DNA from: Niastella sp.
GTDB taxonomy: Bacteria > Bacteroidota > Bacteroidia > Chitinophagales > Chitinophagaceae
Assembly (NCBI GenBank): GCA_017744515.1
Contig: JAGIBF010000046.1
Coordinates: 1 to 64,000 of the forward strand
DNA length: 64,000 nt
Direction of reading: 5' to 3'
In this document: positions 21,352 through 30,422 of the stretch, in pieces
Position numbering within the stretch: position 1 is the first letter of the stretch
How the letters are laid out: the number at the start of each line of letters is the position of its first letter
Notes under the pieces: model-generated
The model's database searches: none
Seen by the model: the letters and a program-made list of their open reading frames with translations, nothing else
Told to the model about the DNA's origin: nothing
Translations under genes and position numbers: made by a program

Positions 21352-22569
21352 CTATTTCCTCCGTTGTTGCGGAGGCCCGTATCTTCTCTTTTTCTTTTGT
21401 GCCGATCTGCCCGGATGTTGAGCGCGATAATCGGGCACCGGTCCCAGCTCCTGGGGCACCATGGCCTTTTTAACCGGCTTACCCAGCAGCGCTTCGATAT
21501 CCGCAAAACGACGTTGTTCTTTTTCACTTACGAAGGTGATGGCCATTCCATCCGATTCGGCGCGTGCTGTACGGCCAATGCGGTGAATATAGTCGGCCCC
21601 GTCATGCGGCACGTCATAGTTGATCACCAGGTCGATATTGTCGATATCGATACCCCGTGAAAGAATGTCCGTAGCCACCAGGATAGGCACCTTGCCACTT
21701 TTAAAATTCAGCAGCACATCTTCACGCTCTGCCTGTTCAAGGTCAGAATGTATCTCTGCTATTTTGAAGCGCGCCCTTTGCAGCTCGCGGTTGAGTTGCT
21801 TTACGTTCTGCTTACGCGAGCAGAAGATGAGCACCATTTTGAAGTGGGTATTCTTCAGTATGTATTGTACCAGGGGCAGCTTCTGTGGCTCATATACGAC
21901 GAAGGCTTCCTGTACGATCTTTTCCGGTGGACGGGAGATAGCGATGTTTACTTCATCAGGTTCGTGCAGGATCTTCCTGGCCAATCCACGGATCTTCTCA
22001 GCCATGGTGGCGGAGAAAAGCAGGTTTTGACGTTTGGCCGGCAGGTGAGAGATGATCTTCATGATGTCGTCATGAAAACCCATGTCCAGCATGCGGTCAG
22101 CTTCGTCAAGCACCAGGAATTGCAGGCCTGATAGCTTTGCATAGCCCATATTGAGGTGGGCGATGAGACGGCCTGGAGTGGCAACCACAAAATCCACACC
22201 TTTGGAAAGAGCATTCTTTTCGGTGGCAAAGTTCATCCCGTCATTACCCCCATACACGGCAATCGAGCTGATGGAAGTAAAGTACGACAACCCTTCCAGG
22301 TTCTGGGAGATCTGGATGGCCAGCTCCCGGGTAGGAACGAGCACGATGCAGTTTACCTGTCCGTCATTACTATGTTGGAGAAGCCGGTGGATGATGGGGA
22401 GCAGAAAAGCGGCAGTTTTACCGGTTCCTGTCTGGGCACATGCGATGATATCCCGGCCCTGTAAGATCTTAGGGATTACCTGTTCCTGAATGGGGGTAGC
22501 AACCTCATACCCAGTCGATTCTATACTTTCCATCAAGGCAGGATCGAGTCCAAATTCTGTGAAATTCAT
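21352..22569 (-). CDS. DEAD-box RNA helicase
   Basis: All core motifs are present: Q motif region (GYEVATPIQEQVIP), AQTGTGKTAAF (motif I), PTRELAIQ, TPGRL, VLDEADRMLDMG (DEAD), FSATM (SAT), then ATDILSRGIDIDNIDLVINYDVP and HRIGRTARAE. It should unwind short RNA duplexes in ribosome assembly or mRNA turnover. At 405 residues it is a RhlE-like minimal helicase with a basic C-terminal tail (SAQKKKRRYGPPQQRRK) for RNA contact. It has its own leader of 160 bases, separated from the TonB-family gene by a strong terminator. Confidence 0.95.
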   Translation of the reverse strand: MNFTEFGLDPALMESIESTGYEVATPIQEQVIPKILQGRDIIACAQTGTGKTAAFLLPIIHRLLQHSNDGQVNCIVLVPTRELAIQISQNLEGLSYFTSISSIAVYGGNDGMNFATEKNALSKGVDFVVATPGRLIAHLNMGYAKLSGLQFLVLDEADRMLDMGFHDDIMKIISHLPAKRQNLLFSATMAEKIRGLARKILHEPDEVNIAISRPPEKIVQEAFVVYEPQKLPLVQYILKNTHFKMVLIFCSRKQNVKQLNRELQRARFKIAEIHSDLEQAEREDVLLNFKSGKVPILVATDILSRGIDIDNIDLVINYDVPHDGADYIHRIGRTARAESDGMAITFVSEKEQRRFADIEALLGKPVKKAMVPQELGPVPDYRAQHPGRSAQKKKRRYGPPQQRRK

Positions 22570-22621
22570 TGAATAATTACGATGTTATCTAAAAAGCCAA
22601 TTCCTGTAAAGATAACATAAA

Positions 22622-22650
22622 AAATCCCCCTTTGTGAAAAAGGGGGATTT
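22622..22650 (-). terminator. Intrinsic terminator after the TonB-family barrel gene
   Basis: AAATCCCCCTT pairs with AAGGGGGATTT and is followed on the minus strand by further T residues. It ends the leftward transcript of the large barrel gene. Confidence 0.88.
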
Positions 22651-22684
22651 AAGGTAAAATGCGACAGGTATTATGTCTTTGTCC

Positions 22685-22709
22685 GGGCTTCGACAAGCTC
22701 AGCCTGACA
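22685..22709 (+). repeat. REP-like intergenic repeat, copy 2
   Basis: GGCTTCGACAAGCTCAGCCT belongs to the same family as the copies at 21325, 52109 and 58156. It sits between the barrel gene stop and its terminator. Confidence 0.75.
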
Positions 22710-22728
22710 AAGCTTGCTAATTATCTGA

Positions 22729-25212
22729 TTAGTTACCGCCGAGGCCGCCGCCACCGCTGTTAACACGCTTATTCTCGTCTTCGAGACCAGTATTGCGCTG
22801 GCGGGCTGCTTTCACCTCATTGCTGCCAAAGCGGTACGTAAAGTTGATCTTGAACTGGCGGCTTTCCCAGTTTCCGTTTGCCCTGGTGTACTGAATACCA
22901 TAATCACTGGTACCTTTCCAACGCATGGTCTTGAAGATATCACTCACCGCCACTTTCACGGTTCCTTTGTTCTTCAACACGGTCTTCGACAAACCGCCAT
23001 CGATGCCACCCAGGCCGGCACTCTTGAAAGTACCCTGCCAGATGGAGGGGGCAGTATAGAATCCGCTGATCTCACCGATCCAGCCCTTGCCGAAGCGGAA
23101 AGTCTGCTGAGCATACACGTTGAAAGAGAATACGTCCAGGTCAATAGCTCCCAGCGGACCTTCATCCGATTGGTACTTGGAATAATAAGTATTGATGTTG
23201 GCAAACACCCCATACCATTTATACTGGAAAGGATAGCTGATGTTAAGGCTCACAATATCCTGTTTAGCCAGGTTTTCAGTTGTAATGTAGCCTTTAGACT
23301 TTTCGGTCACACCCAGCACCTGTGAAAAGATGTCCTGAACGTGGCTATAGTTCAAAGTAGTGGTCAGGGTATACTTCCACACGTGTGTCAACCCGAAGCT
23401 ATTGGTATATTGGGGAGTCAGCAAGGTATTACCCTTCTGGTAAGTGTACTCATCCAGTCTGAACTCAAAGGGGTTCAGGTTCTGGTAGGCCGGACGGTCG
23501 ATACGACGGCTGTAAGTCACTGTCCACTGGCTCATCGGGTTCTTGTTGAAAGTCACCGCTGCACTTGGGAAGAAGTCCGTGTAATTACGCTTGAAAGTAG
23601 AGTCGTAGTTTACATAGTTGTTGTTATTATCCAACTTGAGACCGGTAGAGTAACCCTTGGCATTTGTATTCTCGCTACGCACACCCACCTGGATCATAAA
23701 CCCTTTGAATCCCTTGCTATAATTTACATACAAGGCATTGATGTTTTCCTTGTAATCGAAATCATTACTGCGGTCTTTATCCAGTTCCTTGCCACTGTTC
23801 AACACGTTATAAGTTGCAAAGTCATTAGTAGTTTGGACGTAGGAGAACTTACCACCAACGCCAAGCTTACCACCTTTTAGGTTCTGCTCGTAATCTGCTT
23901 TGAACGAATAAATATCGATGTCAGTAGGAGCCACCATATTATACACGCGGTTGGCAATGATAGCCGTTTCAGTGGCATTGTAATAAGTGTTGGGCTGCAG
24001 TTGATCATTCTTGATCCTGTACAGGCCGTAATCACCATCCAGCGATAATGACCTGCCGGAGGTATCAGTATAGCGATAGTTCAGGTTGAAGTTGGCATTA
24101 TCTCTTTTGGAATCACTGGTATTGTTGGCCACCAGCACCCTGTCAATAGTCTTGGTAGGTATGTAGCTGATGGGCGTACGGCTGAAGTTGTCGAAACCAT
24201 TCTTGGAAAAGTTACCATTCACCATCGCACCGAGCGTACTTCTTTTAGAGAGCGTCATATCAGCACCTACTTTAAATACATGACTCTCGCTAAACATGTT
24301 CATTTTGGTAGCTCCGTCAAACAGCGTGTCCTTGATGCCGTCACCAGGCGCCACATCCACTTCACGATACAGCCACATGTTGTTCCTGTTGTCGCTGTGA
24401 TTGTAGTTGTAATTACCATACACGTTCAGCACCTTGTTGCGGTTGTTCAAAGAAATACCACCATTGTATTTAGGAAATACGCCGATGGCATAACCGCCAT
24501 TGATAGATCCATTGGTTCCGTACGACTTATTTTTCTTGAGCCTGATGTTGATGATACCACCATTACCTGCTGCTTCGTACTTGGCAGAAGGGTTGGTGAT
24601 GATCTCGATGGCTTCAATAGAAGAAGACTGCATGGTTTTGAGATAATCAGACAGGTCCTTACCAGATAAAGGAGTCGGACGACCGTCGATGAATACCTGT
24701 ACACCATTCTTACCGCTCAGACTGAGGTTGTCATCTTTGTCTACCAATACACCAGGAGATTTACGCAGCAGCTCCAGGGCATCCTGGCCTACCGCATTCA
24801 CACTACCTTCTACGTTGAGAATAGTTTTATCGGCTTTCACTTCGATCACTGGTTTGCGATAAGCAACAGTTACTTCTTTCAGGTTGCCGGTTGCTTTGAT
24901 CAAACCAAAATCGGGACCTTTCAGATCGCCGCTGCCGCTGTAATCGAACGAAGGAGAATTTTTACCCTCATGACCCACGAAGGAGGCATATACAAAATAC
25001 TGTCCTGCGGCAATACCTGTGAAACTGTATTGACCAGCAGTGTTTGTAACGCCCAATTTAACAGTGGAGGAATCTTTTACTTTTTTAAGTGCTACAGAAG
25101 CACCGGATAGGTTTTTACCCTGATCATCCTTTACGTTCCCCGTTATATTTTGTGCCTGGGTCACGGCAACACATACGGATAACAGTAAAGTCAATAGGCT
25201 CAACTTTCTCAT
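22729..25212 (-). CDS. Outer-membrane TonB-family barrel with regulatory-like N-terminal domain
   Basis: The 827-residue protein has a signal peptide (LSLLTLLLSVCVAVTQAQ), a carboxypeptidase-regulatory-like beta-sandwich (ITGNVKDDQGKNLSGASVAL and onwards), a plug region (DALELLRKSPGVLVDKDDNL and VQVFIDGRPTPLSGKDL) and a large C-terminal barrel typical of the OMP_b-brl_3 group. No TonB box is obvious, and such proteins often lack SusD partners; none is nearby here. It probably transports or binds a substrate at the outer membrane; ligand unknown. The tail ends in RVNSGGGGLGGN, a glycine-rich end of unknown purpose. Confidence 0.88.
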   Translation of the reverse strand: MRKLSLLTLLLSVCVAVTQAQNITGNVKDDQGKNLSGASVALKKVKDSSTVKLGVTNTAGQYSFTGIAAGQYFVYASFVGHEGKNSPSFDYSGSGDLKGPDFGLIKATGNLKEVTVAYRKPVIEVKADKTILNVEGSVNAVGQDALELLRKSPGVLVDKDDNLSLSGKNGVQVFIDGRPTPLSGKDLSDYLKTMQSSSIEAIEIITNPSAKYEAAGNGGIINIRLKKNKSYGTNGSINGGYAIGVFPKYNGGISLNNRNKVLNVYGNYNYNHSDNRNNMWLYREVDVAPGDGIKDTLFDGATKMNMFSESHVFKVGADMTLSKRSTLGAMVNGNFSKNGFDNFSRTPISYIPTKTIDRVLVANNTSDSKRDNANFNLNYRYTDTSGRSLSLDGDYGLYRIKNDQLQPNTYYNATETAIIANRVYNMVAPTDIDIYSFKADYEQNLKGGKLGVGGKFSYVQTTNDFATYNVLNSGKELDKDRSNDFDYKENINALYVNYSKGFKGFMIQVGVRSENTNAKGYSTGLKLDNNNNYVNYDSTFKRNYTDFFPSAAVTFNKNPMSQWTVTYSRRIDRPAYQNLNPFEFRLDEYTYQKGNTLLTPQYTNSFGLTHVWKYTLTTTLNYSHVQDIFSQVLGVTEKSKGYITTENLAKQDIVSLNISYPFQYKWYGVFANINTYYSKYQSDEGPLGAIDLDVFSFNVYAQQTFRFGKGWIGEISGFYTAPSIWQGTFKSAGLGGIDGGLSKTVLKNKGTVKVAVSDIFKTMRWKGTSDYGIQYTRANGNWESRQFKINFTYRFGSNEVKAARQRNTGLEDENKRVNSGGGGLGGN

Positions 25213-25417
25213 GGCTATTTTTATTTTAAAATTTGGTCGGCAAAACTATCAGGACGTTACAGTTTTATGACAATCTATACATCAGCGGCAAATAACGTCC
25301 ATCAACGGCAAAGGGTGTTTCACCATTGTTCGCTACTAACTGAATTTATTGACTATTAATGGGTTAAGCGGGCTAAATGCGACGTGGGAGACATCTGGTT
25401 CGATCGGGGTAAAATAC

Positions 25418-25448
25418 ATCAGCCAATCCATTGCGTGGATTGGCTGAT
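25418..25448 (-). terminator. Hairpin terminator after lpxD
   Basis: ATCAGCCAATCCA and TGGATTGGCTGAT form a perfect 13-bp stem around TTGCG, 15 bases after the lpxD stop codon. The T-run on the minus strand is short (GTATTTTAC), so termination efficiency is uncertain. Confidence 0.75.
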
Positions 25449-25462
25449 ATGAAAAGGTCTGA

Positions 25463-26488
25463 TTATGCAGGCTGGTTCAGTTGTTTTTCCAGTTGGTTCA
25501 CCCGTTGTACCAAGGTATCCAGGTTACGGAAGTGGATAAAGGCCTTTCGATACTTGTTGGCATCGAAGGCCGGAGAACCCATATAGGTTTCCCCTGCTTT
25601 TGTAATGCTTTTGGAAATACCGGATTGAGCCGTGATGATAGTATTATCAGCCACTTGCAGGTGACCAACGATGCCCACTTGTCCGCTAAACATACAGTTC
25701 TTACCGATCTTGGTAGAACCAGCTACCACACCGTGCGCAGCAAAGTAAGTATTCTCGCCTACTTCTACATTATGCGCAATATGGATCAGGTTATCAAACT
25801 TCACACCTTTGCGCAAAATGGTAGAGCCCAGGGTAGCACGATCGATGGCGCAGTTGGCGCCAATCTCCACATCATCCTCAATGATCACGTTACCGATCTG
25901 CGGCACTTTCTGGTGATCATTCTGCGGATTGAAACGGAAACCATCGCTTCCTATCACGGTGCCCGAGTGAATGATACAGTTTTGACCAATAACAGTCTCA
26001 GAATAGATCTTCACACCCGCAAACAAAGTGGTATTATCGCCGATCACGGCATTGTCACCTATATATACCTGTGGGTATATCTTTACATTGTTGCCTATTT
26101 TTGCGTTTTCTCCCACAAAGGAAAACTCACCGGCATAAATATCTTTCCCAACAGTGGCGCTTTCTGCAATAAAAGCCATTTTGGAAATACCTTTTTTATT
26201 CAGCTTTACCTGGTTGTACATTTCCAGCAGTTTGGTAAACGCAGCGCCGGGGTCAGCTACTCGTACCAGGGTAGTGGAGATGGGTGCCGTTGCCACAAAA
26301 TCCTTGCTAACGATTACCAGCGAAGCATTGGTTTTGTAAAGATGCGGCGTGTACAGCGGATTAGCCAGGAAGGAGATAGAACCGGGTTCGCCTTCTTCAA
26401 TTTTGGATAATTTACTGATCAGAACGTTCTCATCGCCTTCTATTTGCCCTTGTAGAAGGTCAGCTATTTGCCGGGCCGTAAATTTCAT
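25463..26488 (-). CDS. lpxD: UDP-3-O-acylglucosamine N-acyltransferase
   Basis: LpxD adds the N-linked hydroxyacyl chain in lipid A synthesis. The 341-residue protein has the N-terminal uridine-binding domain ([32 protein letters not shown]) and a left-handed beta-helix of hexapeptide repeats ([20 protein letters not shown]). The catalytic histidine lies in the segment [21 protein letters not shown], and [14 protein letters not shown] matches the conserved active-site strip. The C-terminal helix (TLVRVNQ-like) ends in a Q-rich tail. Length and motifs are normal. Confidence 0.95.
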   Translation of the reverse strand: MKFTARQIADLLQGQIEGDENVLISKLSKIEEGEPGSISFLANPLYTPHLYKTNASLVIVSKDFVATAPISTTLVRVADPGAAFTKLLEMYNQVKLNKKGISKMAFIAESATVGKDIYAGEFSFVGENAKIGNNVKIYPQVYIGDNAVIGDNTTLFAGVKIYSETVIGQNCIIHSGTVIGSDGFRFNPQNDHQKVPQIGNVIIEDDVEIGANCAIDRATLGSTILRKGVKFDNLIHIAHNVEVGENTYFAAHGVVAGSTKIGKNCMFSGQVGIVGHLQVADNTIITAQSGISKSITKAGETYMGSPAFDANKYRKAFIHFRNLDTLVQRVNQLEKQLNQPA

Positions 26489-26641
26489 GTAATGTGTTTA
26501 GGTTGTTAAAGAAGTAGCATAAAAGGAGTATCCCGGCTAAAGATAACAGAATTAAATGGTGTGGAACACCTTTCCCGGTGGTACCGTTTTTGAAACACCT
26601 TTCTCAACAAACACGATTGTATCACTTTAAAATATTATTGT

Positions 26642-27220
26642 ATGGCAACGTTAACCGGAAAAAGAGTAGCCATTCTGACCGAAAACGGCTTCGAAGAAGT
26701 AGAGCTCACCAGCCCTAAGAAAGCGCTGGAAGAGGCAGGCGCAAAGGTAGATATCGTATCACCACAAGCGGAAAAAGTGAAAGCCTGGGACCACGACCAC
26801 TGGTCTATCGACGTGCCGGTAGATATACAAGTGGAGAAAGCGAAAGTGGAAGATTACGATGCATTGGTAATTCCGGGTGGGGTCATCAATCCTGACCAGA
26901 TGCGTATCAATAAACACTGTGTGGAGTTCGCACAACAATTCCTCGAAGCAGGCAAACCAGTCGCAGCCATCTGCCACGGACCTCAATTACTGATCGAAAC
27001 CGGCATGATCGATGGCCGTAATATGACATCCTATCCGTCCATTAAGTCGGACCTCCAAAATGCAGGTGTGATCTGGGTCGATAAGGAAGTCGTAACCGAC
27101 AATGGTCTCGTGACCAGCCGCAGCCCCAAAGACCTGCCGGCATTCAACAAAAAGATGATTGAAGAAATAAAAGAAGGAGTGCATTCACCTGCAGCCTATA
27201 CACCAGGCCCTGCACACTAA
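26642..27220 (+). CDS. DJ-1/PfpI family protein
   Basis: The 192-residue protein matches the PfpI/YhbO branch: VAILTENGFEEVELTSPKKAL with the conserved glutamate, DALVIPGGVINPD, and the nucleophile elbow AAICHGPQLL with the reactive cysteine followed by histidine. Members act as glyoxalases/deglycases or stress chaperones and some as proteases; which applies is not decidable here. It is a single-gene unit with its own terminator directly after it, divergent from lpxD. Confidence 0.92.
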   Translation: MATLTGKRVAILTENGFEEVELTSPKKALEEAGAKVDIVSPQAEKVKAWDHDHWSIDVPVDIQVEKAKVEDYDALVIPGGVINPDQMRINKHCVEFAQQFLEAGKPVAAICHGPQLLIETGMIDGRNMTSYPSIKSDLQNAGVIWVDKEVVTDNGLVTSRSPKDLPAFNKKMIEEIKEGVHSPAAYTPGPAH

Positions 27221-27245
27221 GATCTTCGGCATGAACAGAAAGGAC

Positions 27246-27273
27246 AAGCCATGGTTAGCAATAACCGTGGCTT
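27246..27273 (+). terminator. Intrinsic terminator after the PfpI-like gene
   Basis: AAGCCATGGTTA pairs with TAACCGTGGCTT (one wobble) around a GCAA loop, and TCCTTTTTAT follows on the plus strand. Confidence 0.85.
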
Positions 27274-27279
27274 TCCTTT

Positions 27280-27543
27280 TTATAATTCAAGTCGAACATC
27301 ATCATAAAAAGGCTTTATCTGCCTGTTGACAAAAGTACCGGAAGAACCACCCGCCCTGATGGTCGTTCTGAGGTCTTCCCACACCTCTGGCTTAACGTGC
27401 AGGTAATGGTATACTTTACCACCTGTAAATTCTACCTCCAACACTTCTGAAACAGGAGAATAGTTGACATAAGTAGTCGTTTCTGAGGAAGGCGTATGTA
27501 TCCCATTCCTGTTGGTCAATCTTTTGCGTCTCATGTAAATCAT
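27280..27543 (-). CDS. KTSC domain protein
   Basis: This 87-residue protein carries the KTSC-domain pattern: an early YVNYSPVSEVLEVEFTGGKVYHYLHVKPEVW strand set and a late GGSSGTFVNRQIKPFY segment. The domain is small and of unknown function, found alone or next to nucleic-acid-linked enzymes. The start may be the first or the fourth residue (MIYMRRKR). The basic N terminus would suit nucleic-acid contact. It follows the M23 peptidase gene by 30 bases on the same strand. Confidence 0.85.
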   Translation of the reverse strand: MIYMRRKRLTNRNGIHTPSSETTTYVNYSPVSEVLEVEFTGGKVYHYLHVKPEVWEDLRTTIRAGGSSGTFVNRQIKPFYDDVRLEL

Positions 27544-27573
27544 GGCCTTGGCGTTTAATGCTTTTATAATAAT

Positions 27574-28908
27574 TCATTTTAGTATCCATCCCCGCGTATC
27601 ATCTGCACTTACATAGTAATAGTCGTTAAATACGCCCAATACCTGTAACGTTTTCTCTTTGGTAATAATGGCTTTGGAAGCAGCGAGCATATCAGGCTTA
27701 TCCAATAATCTTTGCGTTGAATCTGGCTTATAAGTGCGTAAAGGAGTTGTTATGGAGTTTACCGCATTGCCAACAACAAACCCCTCCCGTCCGTCGGGCA
27801 GTTTCACTTTATACCAGTCGCCGGTGGCAGATTGCAACTGCAATAAGGTGCCTGCCGGTGGACTTACCAGCCTGGCCGACTGTTTATCAGGCGAAGTATG
27901 TACTGCAGCATTGCGCTCACTGCGCCTGTATGTTTTCAGGTCATTGGCGGCCACCTGTACAGCAACGGGCTCAGAACGCTTAATATCGACAAAAGGCAGC
28001 GGATCGATAGCACCACCTGCTGCATAAATGCCAAAGTGCAGGTGCGGCGGCGTGGTACGTGCATTACCGGTATTCCCCATCAAACCAATAGTATCGCCCG
28101 GCAGCACACGCTGTCCTGCTGAAACCATTTGTGAATCGAGGTGAGCATAATACAGTACGAAGTCTTTTCCTTTCGGCCGCATGAACACTACTTTACCACC
28201 AAGGTTGTTGTTGGTAACCGACGTGATCGTTCCCTCTGCTGCTGCTAATAAAGGAGTGCGGAAAGCACTGAAGATATCGATGCCTTCATGACTGCGGGCC
28301 CCTCCATCGCGGGCAGCACCCCAAAAGCTGCTGATGCGTGGACGATCGATGGCTGCCACCGGAAAATCAAGGCTGGGACCAGTTCGAATCTCTAACGTAT
28401 ACTCACCACCAGCCAGCAATTCAGGTTGCAGACGCAGGAGATATTCTCCATCTTTTGTAACCTCATAATTCAGTCCTGCTGCTGCAGTGTCTGCTGCTGC
28501 CATCAATTTGGGTTGTTCATTCGCTACAGGTTGCCACAGGTCGAGAAAAAGCACAAAACCGGCAGTCGGTTTTTTTGTAAGTAATATGAGAATCTTATCA
28601 CCCCGTCGGGCAGTGAACCGGTAGCCTGCTGCTTCCGGCTCTGCCGCATCAAAATAGCCGACTTCCTTATAAGGTAGTTTGATAGCAAGTGGTTGAGTTA
28701 ATCCTTTGCCGGCAGCGGTAAACCAATTCTGTCCCAGGGAAGTTTCTTTGAGGCCGGCATTGCTGATCTTATCAGCATAACGTTCGTGGGCAGTTTTCCC
28801 CGCAAATAAACCGCGATTAGGCGCCGAACAAGCTATGAAAACAAGGCATGCCAGCATGGATACCAGTACGGTAGCGGGGAGCCAGCTTTTTATTGGATGG
28901 GATACCAT
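27574..28908 (-). CDS. M23 peptidase lipoprotein with SH3-like repeats
   Basis: The N terminus ends in a lipobox (MLACLVFIACSAPN), placing the protein on a membrane facing the periplasm. The LytM/M23 zinc peptidase domain shows SHEGIDIFSAFRTPLL (H-x3-D), YYAHLDSQMV and PPHLHFGIY, so it should cut peptidoglycan cross-bridges. Two SH3-like domains follow (about residues 330-385 and 400-444, with GTLLQLQSATGDWYKVKLPDGREGFV). An extra N-terminal domain of about 150 residues is unassigned. It probably remodels the cell wall. Co-directional with the small KTSC gene downstream. Confidence 0.9.
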   Translation of the reverse strand: MVSHPIKSWLPATVLVSMLACLVFIACSAPNRGLFAGKTAHERYADKISNAGLKETSLGQNWFTAAGKGLTQPLAIKLPYKEVGYFDAAEPEAAGYRFTARRGDKILILLTKKPTAGFVLFLDLWQPVANEQPKLMAAADTAAAGLNYEVTKDGEYLLRLQPELLAGGEYTLEIRTGPSLDFPVAAIDRPRISSFWGAARDGGARSHEGIDIFSAFRTPLLAAAEGTITSVTNNNLGGKVVFMRPKGKDFVLYYAHLDSQMVSAGQRVLPGDTIGLMGNTGNARTTPPHLHFGIYAAGGAIDPLPFVDIKRSEPVAVQVAANDLKTYRRSERNAAVHTSPDKQSARLVSPPAGTLLQLQSATGDWYKVKLPDGREGFVVGNAVNSITTPLRTYKPDSTQRLLDKPDMLAASKAIITKEKTLQVLGVFNDYYYVSADDTRGWILK

Positions 28909-29093
28909 GTACGTTCTTTTACCTGATAATAGCTATAAAATTCCTGTGCCGCAGTGCCCAAAACATGATTTAGTAGATTTTTAAGAATTAAGAAGTATGA
29001 CTATCTCCCGCCCTGGTTCCTGTCCTCACGAACCCGATAGAAGCCATCAACCTGTGGCTGCTGTTTTGCAGTTACGTATTAAACATTCGAAAC

Positions 29094-29825
29094 ATGCCTG
29101 AAGGTCCCAGCATTGTGATCTTAAAAGAAGAGTTACAGGCTTTTAAAGGCAAAAAGATCCTCGACGCGGGCGGTTATGGCCGGATCGACGCAGAGAAACT
29201 GATCAACCAAACGGTGGTGGACCTTAAAACCTGGGGTAAGCATTTACTGATCTGTTTGCCCAAACTCACCCTGCGCGTGCACCTGCTGTTATTCGGCAAG
29301 TACACGATCGATAAGCCGAAGAAAGCCAACCCTACTTTATTCCTGAAGTTTAGAAATGGTACACTGTACTTCTATACCGTGGCGGTGAAAATGATTGAGG
29401 AAGATCTCGACGAAGTATACGACTGGTCTGCCGACGTGATGAACAAACATTGGGACGCCGCAGCCGCCCGCAAGAAGTTAAAAGCAAAGCCAGATATGCT
29501 GATCTGCGACGCCCTGCTGGATCAGGACATCTTTGCTGGTGCCGGCAATATTTTCAAAAATGAGGTCTTGTTCCGTACGCGCGTACATCCTAAAAGCAAA
29601 GTTGGAAAGATACCTCCGCGCAAGTTGAGCGCGATCATTAAAGAAATGCCTGTCTATGCTTTCGACTTCCTGAAATGGAAAAAAGCTTTTGTACTTCAAA
29701 AACATTGGGAAGCACATACGAAGAAGATATGCCCGCGCTGCGATATCCCGCTCGTTAAAGAATATACCGGCAAGACAAAGCGCAGGAGCTTTTATTGCAG
29801 GAACTGCCAGGTGCTGTATAAATGA
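29094..29825 (+). CDS. nei: Endonuclease VIII-like DNA glycosylase
   Basis: The start MPEGPSIVILKEEL gives, after Met removal, the catalytic Pro-Glu of the Fpg/Nei family, which excises oxidised bases and cuts the backbone. The helix-two-turn-helix region reads DALLDQDIFAGAGNIFKNEVLFRTRVHP and the C-terminal zinc finger CPRCDIPLVKEYTGKTKRRSFYCRNCQ has four cysteines. It is closer to Nei than MutM because of MPEGP and its length of 243 residues. A DinB-like gene starts 58 bases downstream on the same strand. Confidence 0.9.
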   Translation: MPEGPSIVILKEELQAFKGKKILDAGGYGRIDAEKLINQTVVDLKTWGKHLLICLPKLTLRVHLLLFGKYTIDKPKKANPTLFLKFRNGTLYFYTVAVKMIEEDLDEVYDWSADVMNKHWDAAAARKKLKAKPDMLICDALLDQDIFAGAGNIFKNEVLFRTRVHPKSKVGKIPPRKLSAIIKEMPVYAFDFLKWKKAFVLQKHWEAHTKKICPRCDIPLVKEYTGKTKRRSFYCRNCQVLYK

Positions 29826-29883
29826 ACGCAGAAAATTGGATATCACAATTTGTGATATCCAATTACAAACTGGCACGACTTTT

Positions 29884-30411
29884 ATGACTTCTTTCCCAAA
29901 CCTTTTACTTATGGATGGGAAACAAATATGCGCCGCCTACGCAGAAGAAATGAAAGCAGAATCTGTAGCCACCCGGAAATGTCTTGAACGCATACCCGAA
30001 AGTGTATACAAATTCAAGCCACATGAAAAATCTATGGAAATGGGCTACCTCACCTTGCTGGTGGCCGAGATCCCCAAATGGATCAGGGATATGATCGAAG
30101 GAGGTGTTATCAACTTCCAGTCGTATAGCCACTTCCAGTTAAGCACCACGGAGCAACTGCTGGCCCATTACGATGAAAATATCGAAGGAGCCATCAAATC
30201 ACTGTCGAATATTACCGATGAAAAGTTAGCTAAACCTTTCGAGCTTAAGAATGGCGATCAACTGCTGTGGACTTCTCCCATGGCAGAAGCACTTGGCAAT
30301 ACCATCAACCATTGGGTTCACCACCGTGGACAGCTCACGGTATACATGCGCCTCAATGACATTGCAGTACCCTCTATTTATGGACCCTCAGCAGATGACA
30401 AGGGCTTTTAG
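29884..30411 (+). CDS. DinB-family four-helix protein
   Basis: The track extends back to 29689 inside the glycosylase gene; the real start is the methionine at 29884 (MTSFPNLLLMDG) or 29911. The 175-residue product shows the DinB-like pattern EMGYLTLLVAEIPKWIRDM and NHWVHHRGQLTVYMRLNDI, where the clustered histidines are likely metal ligands. It is a different subgroup from the DinB-like protein in the Ro60 unit. Activity unknown; a thiol transferase or metal hydrolase is typical for the fold. Confidence 0.88.
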   Translation: MTSFPNLLLMDGKQICAAYAEEMKAESVATRKCLERIPESVYKFKPHEKSMEMGYLTLLVAEIPKWIRDMIEGGVINFQSYSHFQLSTTEQLLAHYDENIEGAIKSLSNITDEKLAKPFELKNGDQLLWTSPMAEALGNTINHWVHHRGQLTVYMRLNDIAVPSIYGPSADDKGF

Positions 30412-30422
30412 GCGTCTGAACA

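Noticed and set aside
29689-29883. N-terminal extension of the second DinB-like ORF
   Set aside because: It lies inside the glycosylase gene in another frame; the methionine at 29884 begins the recognisable domain.
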